NCBI GenBank assembly: GCA_027494115.1
Contig: JAOSJL010000001.1
Span: 682,001-746,000, forward strand
Length of the DNA: 64,000 nt
Source of the DNA: Acidimicrobiia bacterium
Lineage (GTDB): Bacteria; Actinomycetota; Acidimicrobiia; IMCC26256; JAOSJL01
Direction of reading: 5' to 3'
Positions 62,657-64,000 of the stretch are shown here, in pieces. Both the position numbers and the translations under genes were made by a program. Position 1 is the first letter of the stretch; every line of letters starts with the position of its first letter. The notes under the pieces were generated by a model. The model saw nothing but the letters and a program-made list of their open reading frames with translations, was not told the origin of the DNA and did no database searches.

Positions 62657-62698
62657 ATGCATCTCTTGCATCGATACTCTGCACCTTCTGCATCTCTT
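62657..62698 (-). promoter_or_regulatory. direct repeats and palindrome upstream of the sulfur-transfer operon
   Basis: TGCATCTCTT occurs at 62658-62667 and 62689-62698, with 31 bases (about three helical turns) from start to start. The first copy is part of ATGCATCTCTTGCAT (62657-62671), a near-perfect inverted repeat of six bases around three. They lie 41 to 82 bases before the regulator's start and are good candidates for its operator or the promoter. Confidence 0.55.
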
Positions 62699-62799
62699 AC
62701 AGAGAACCATGATGCAGGAGAGCCCACTAGGGGCAGAAGTCCCTACCCGGTCGGGTCACTCGGGTGCGATCTGCCGGCCGAGGGTGCGCGACGCCACGC

Positions 62800-63130
62800 T
62801 CATGGGTTCCTCGTGGGGCGCCACATCGGGACGAGGGGAAGGGCGCCTTTCGACCCCTCGATCGTCCGCTCACCTCGAATCCGTGTCGCGCGCATACAGA
62901 GAGACGTTGCGGGGGTTCGAGCTCTCGAAGTAGGCGGGGAGTCCTTCGCGATCGAGACGTTCCGTCATGTGGTCGAGCAGCGCGGCACCGAATCCCCTGC
63001 GCTGGGTGCGGGGCGCACACCGAACCCCGCCAGATAGAAGTGCGGATCGGTCGGATGATGGCGCTCGATCGTCCTCTGTGCCTGCAGTGGTCGGATCACA
63101 CTACGGAAGGCGCGCAGGACCCCGGGGTGA
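62800..63130 (-). pseudogene. GNAT-family N-acetyltransferase, N-truncated and frameshifted
   Basis: Pieces in three frames give a GNAT acetyltransferase: ERHHPTDPHFYLAGFGVRPA, then QRRGFGAALLDHMTERLDRE and LPAYFESSNPRNVSLYAR, then HGFEVSG, then GALPLVPMWRPTRNP and a stop at 62800. The acetyl-CoA-binding loop and beta-bulge region are recognisable. At least three frameshifts occur within 250 bases, and roughly 100 N-terminal residues are missing, replaced by an arsC-like piece. It is either a decayed gene or a poor-quality stretch. Confidence 0.65.
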
Positions 63131-63134
63131 GGCG

Positions 63135-63225
63135 GATCGTGTCGCGAGTTTCCAGTCGAGGTAGCCCTCCCCGGATACACGGGACAGCTGTCACCGCATC
63201 CCATCGTGATCACGACAAAGCCCCG
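63135..63225 (-). pseudogene. arsC: arsenate reductase (low-molecular-weight phosphatase type) fragment
   Basis: The minus strand encodes VVITMGCGDSCPVYPG and, one frame away, KGYLDWKL, then back to DPP. These match the C-terminal half of thioredoxin-coupled arsenate reductases. The N-terminal catalytic Cys region is absent because the TrpB-like gene ends at 63265. The fragment runs into the acetyltransferase piece without a stop, so a deletion joined the two. Confidence 0.6.
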
Positions 63226-63264
63226 CCTCGAAGAGAAGAAGTTCGTCGCTCATGTCCCGACGGC

Positions 63265-64000
63265 TCAGACCTCGGGGTCGGGCAGCCGGGTCAGGGCGTC
63301 GTCGATGCGCTCCTGGGGGTACTCGTAGTCCTCGACCTCCCCACTCAGGTATTTGTCGTAGGCGGCGAGATCGAGCTGTCCGTGGCCGCAGAGTGCGGTG
63401 AGGATGACCTTCTCCTCCCCGGTCTCGGCGCACTTTCTCGCCTCGTCGACGGCCACGGCGAGGGCGTGGGTGGGCTCCGGCGCGGGCACGATGCCCTCGG
63501 TACGGGCGAACTCGACACCGGCCGCGAAGCACTCGGACTGGTGCCGATTCTCCGCCGTCATCAGACCGAGCTCGTACACGTGGGAGATGAGCGGCGACAT
63601 GCCGTGGTAGCGAAGACCGCCGGCGTGGATGGGGTCGGGCACGAAGTCGTGTCCCAACGTGTGCATCTTGAGCAGCGGCGTCATGCCGGCCGTGTCTCCG
63701 AAGTCGTAGGTGTAGGTCCCTCGGGTGAGCGTGGGGCACGCCGCCGGCTCGACGGCCCGGATCTCACAGTCGAGATTCCCTGCGAGCTTCTCCCGGATCA
63801 TCGGAAACGCGAGGCCACCAAAGTTCGAGCCGCCTCCGACACAGCCGACGACGAGGTCGGGAGTCTCGCCCGCCATGGCCATCTGCTTGATCGCCTCTTC
63901 GCCGATGACGGTCTGGTGCAACAGCACATGGTTCAGCACCGATCCGAGGGCGTAGCGCGTCTCGGGCTCGGACGCGGCGACCTCGACAGCCTCACTGATC
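63265..64000 (-). CDS. tryptophan synthase beta chain 2-like (TrpB2), 5' end outside the window
   Basis: The visible 244 residues are the C-terminal part of a PLP enzyme of the TrpB2 type. The phosphate-binding glycine loop [16 protein letters not shown], the serine/aromatic region [20 protein letters not shown] and the family stretch [20 protein letters not shown] are clear. TrpB2 proteins make tryptophan from indole and serine or phosphoserine-like compounds and lack a TrpA partner interface. The gene continues beyond 64000, so the PLP lysine is not seen. It ends 40 bases before the arsC fragment. Confidence 0.9.
   Translation of the reverse strand, partial: ISEAVEVAASEPETRYALGSVLNHVLLHQTVIGEEAIKQMAMAGETPDLVVGCVGGGSNFGGLAFPMIREKLAGNLDCEIRAVEPAACPTLTRGTYTYDFGDTAGMTPLLKMHTLGHDFVPDPIHAGGLRYHGMSPLISHVYELGLMTAENRHQSECFAAGVEFARTEGIVPAPEPTHALAVAVDEARKCAETGEEKVILTALCGHGQLDLAAYDKYLSGEVEDYEYPQERIDDALTRLPDPEV

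Noticed and set aside
1-64000. tRNA, rRNA, CRISPR arrays, IS elements or integrase genes
   Set aside because: No cloverleaf with a conserved TPsiC arm, no rRNA core sequence, no regularly spaced repeats and no transposase or recombinase motifs were recognised by reading.

Overview
The window reads as a high-GC chromosome segment of an actinobacterium. The actinobacterial markers are an MshA-type mycothiol glycosyltransferase, a mycothiol-type DinB-fold enzyme, an RsiG-like c-di-GMP anti-sigma protein, two wax-ester synthase/DGAT paralogues, an F420-type luciferase-like oxidoreductase and many GTG starts. A deep lineage such as Acidimicrobiia is my guess, not something the sequence proves. I saw no rRNA, tRNA, CRISPR array, insertion sequence or phage gene.

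Layout. 1-15.8 kb is a nucleobase/nucleoside block: a two-subunit ThDP decarboxylase, then on the minus strand a five-gene operon (molybdopterin oxidoreductase, Fe-S subunit, NrfD membrane subunit, MoaD-like protein, guanine-deaminase-type amidohydrolase), an aldehyde dehydrogenase, a BMP-type nucleoside ABC transporter (lipoprotein, double ATPase, two permeases), adenosine deaminase and two small proteins. A 15-bp palindrome-like motif occurs at four promoters of this block (7448, 10192, 10302, 15149), suggesting one regulon. 15.8-24.8 kb holds mshA, an XRE regulator, the RsiG-like protein, two tandem M23 endopeptidases, a PuuD-like membrane protein, superoxide dismutase, a MoaD-like protein, a MaoC-type hydratase and a Fur-family repressor. 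24.9-31.2 kb is a copper/thiol block: CopC-CopD fusion, YcnI, DsbB-like and TlpA-like proteins in one operon, with a divergent membrane protein and a cation diffusion facilitator. 31.2-33.8 kb is a zinc/manganese ABC transporter whose divergent promoter carries two 7-1-7 Fur-family boxes.

33.8-56 kb is mostly housekeeping and metabolism: a cation/proton antiporter with RCK domain, a HIT protein, a cytochrome c lipoprotein, orotate phosphoribosyltransferase, lysyl-tRNA synthetase, wax-ester synthases, an old-yellow-enzyme, a crotonase, a GH13 alpha-glucosidase, a PQQ-type propeller, an eRF1-like protein and several proteins of unknown function. 57.8-62.7 kb is a compact six-gene operon joining an excisionase/PocR-type regulator, a sulfide:quinone oxidoreductase-like flavoprotein, a DsrC-like protein with unusual cysteine spacing, a DsrE-like protein, an internally duplicated membrane protein and a lipoprotein. 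It is the best candidate for an undescribed system. The window ends in decayed arsC and acetyltransferase fragments and the 3' part of a TrpB2-type gene.

At least ten otherwise intact genes are split by single frameshifts, most of them at homopolymer runs. I treat these as probable sequencing indels and give the whole gene span. Two near-identical 47-bp hairpin elements sit between convergent genes at 24829 and 39346.
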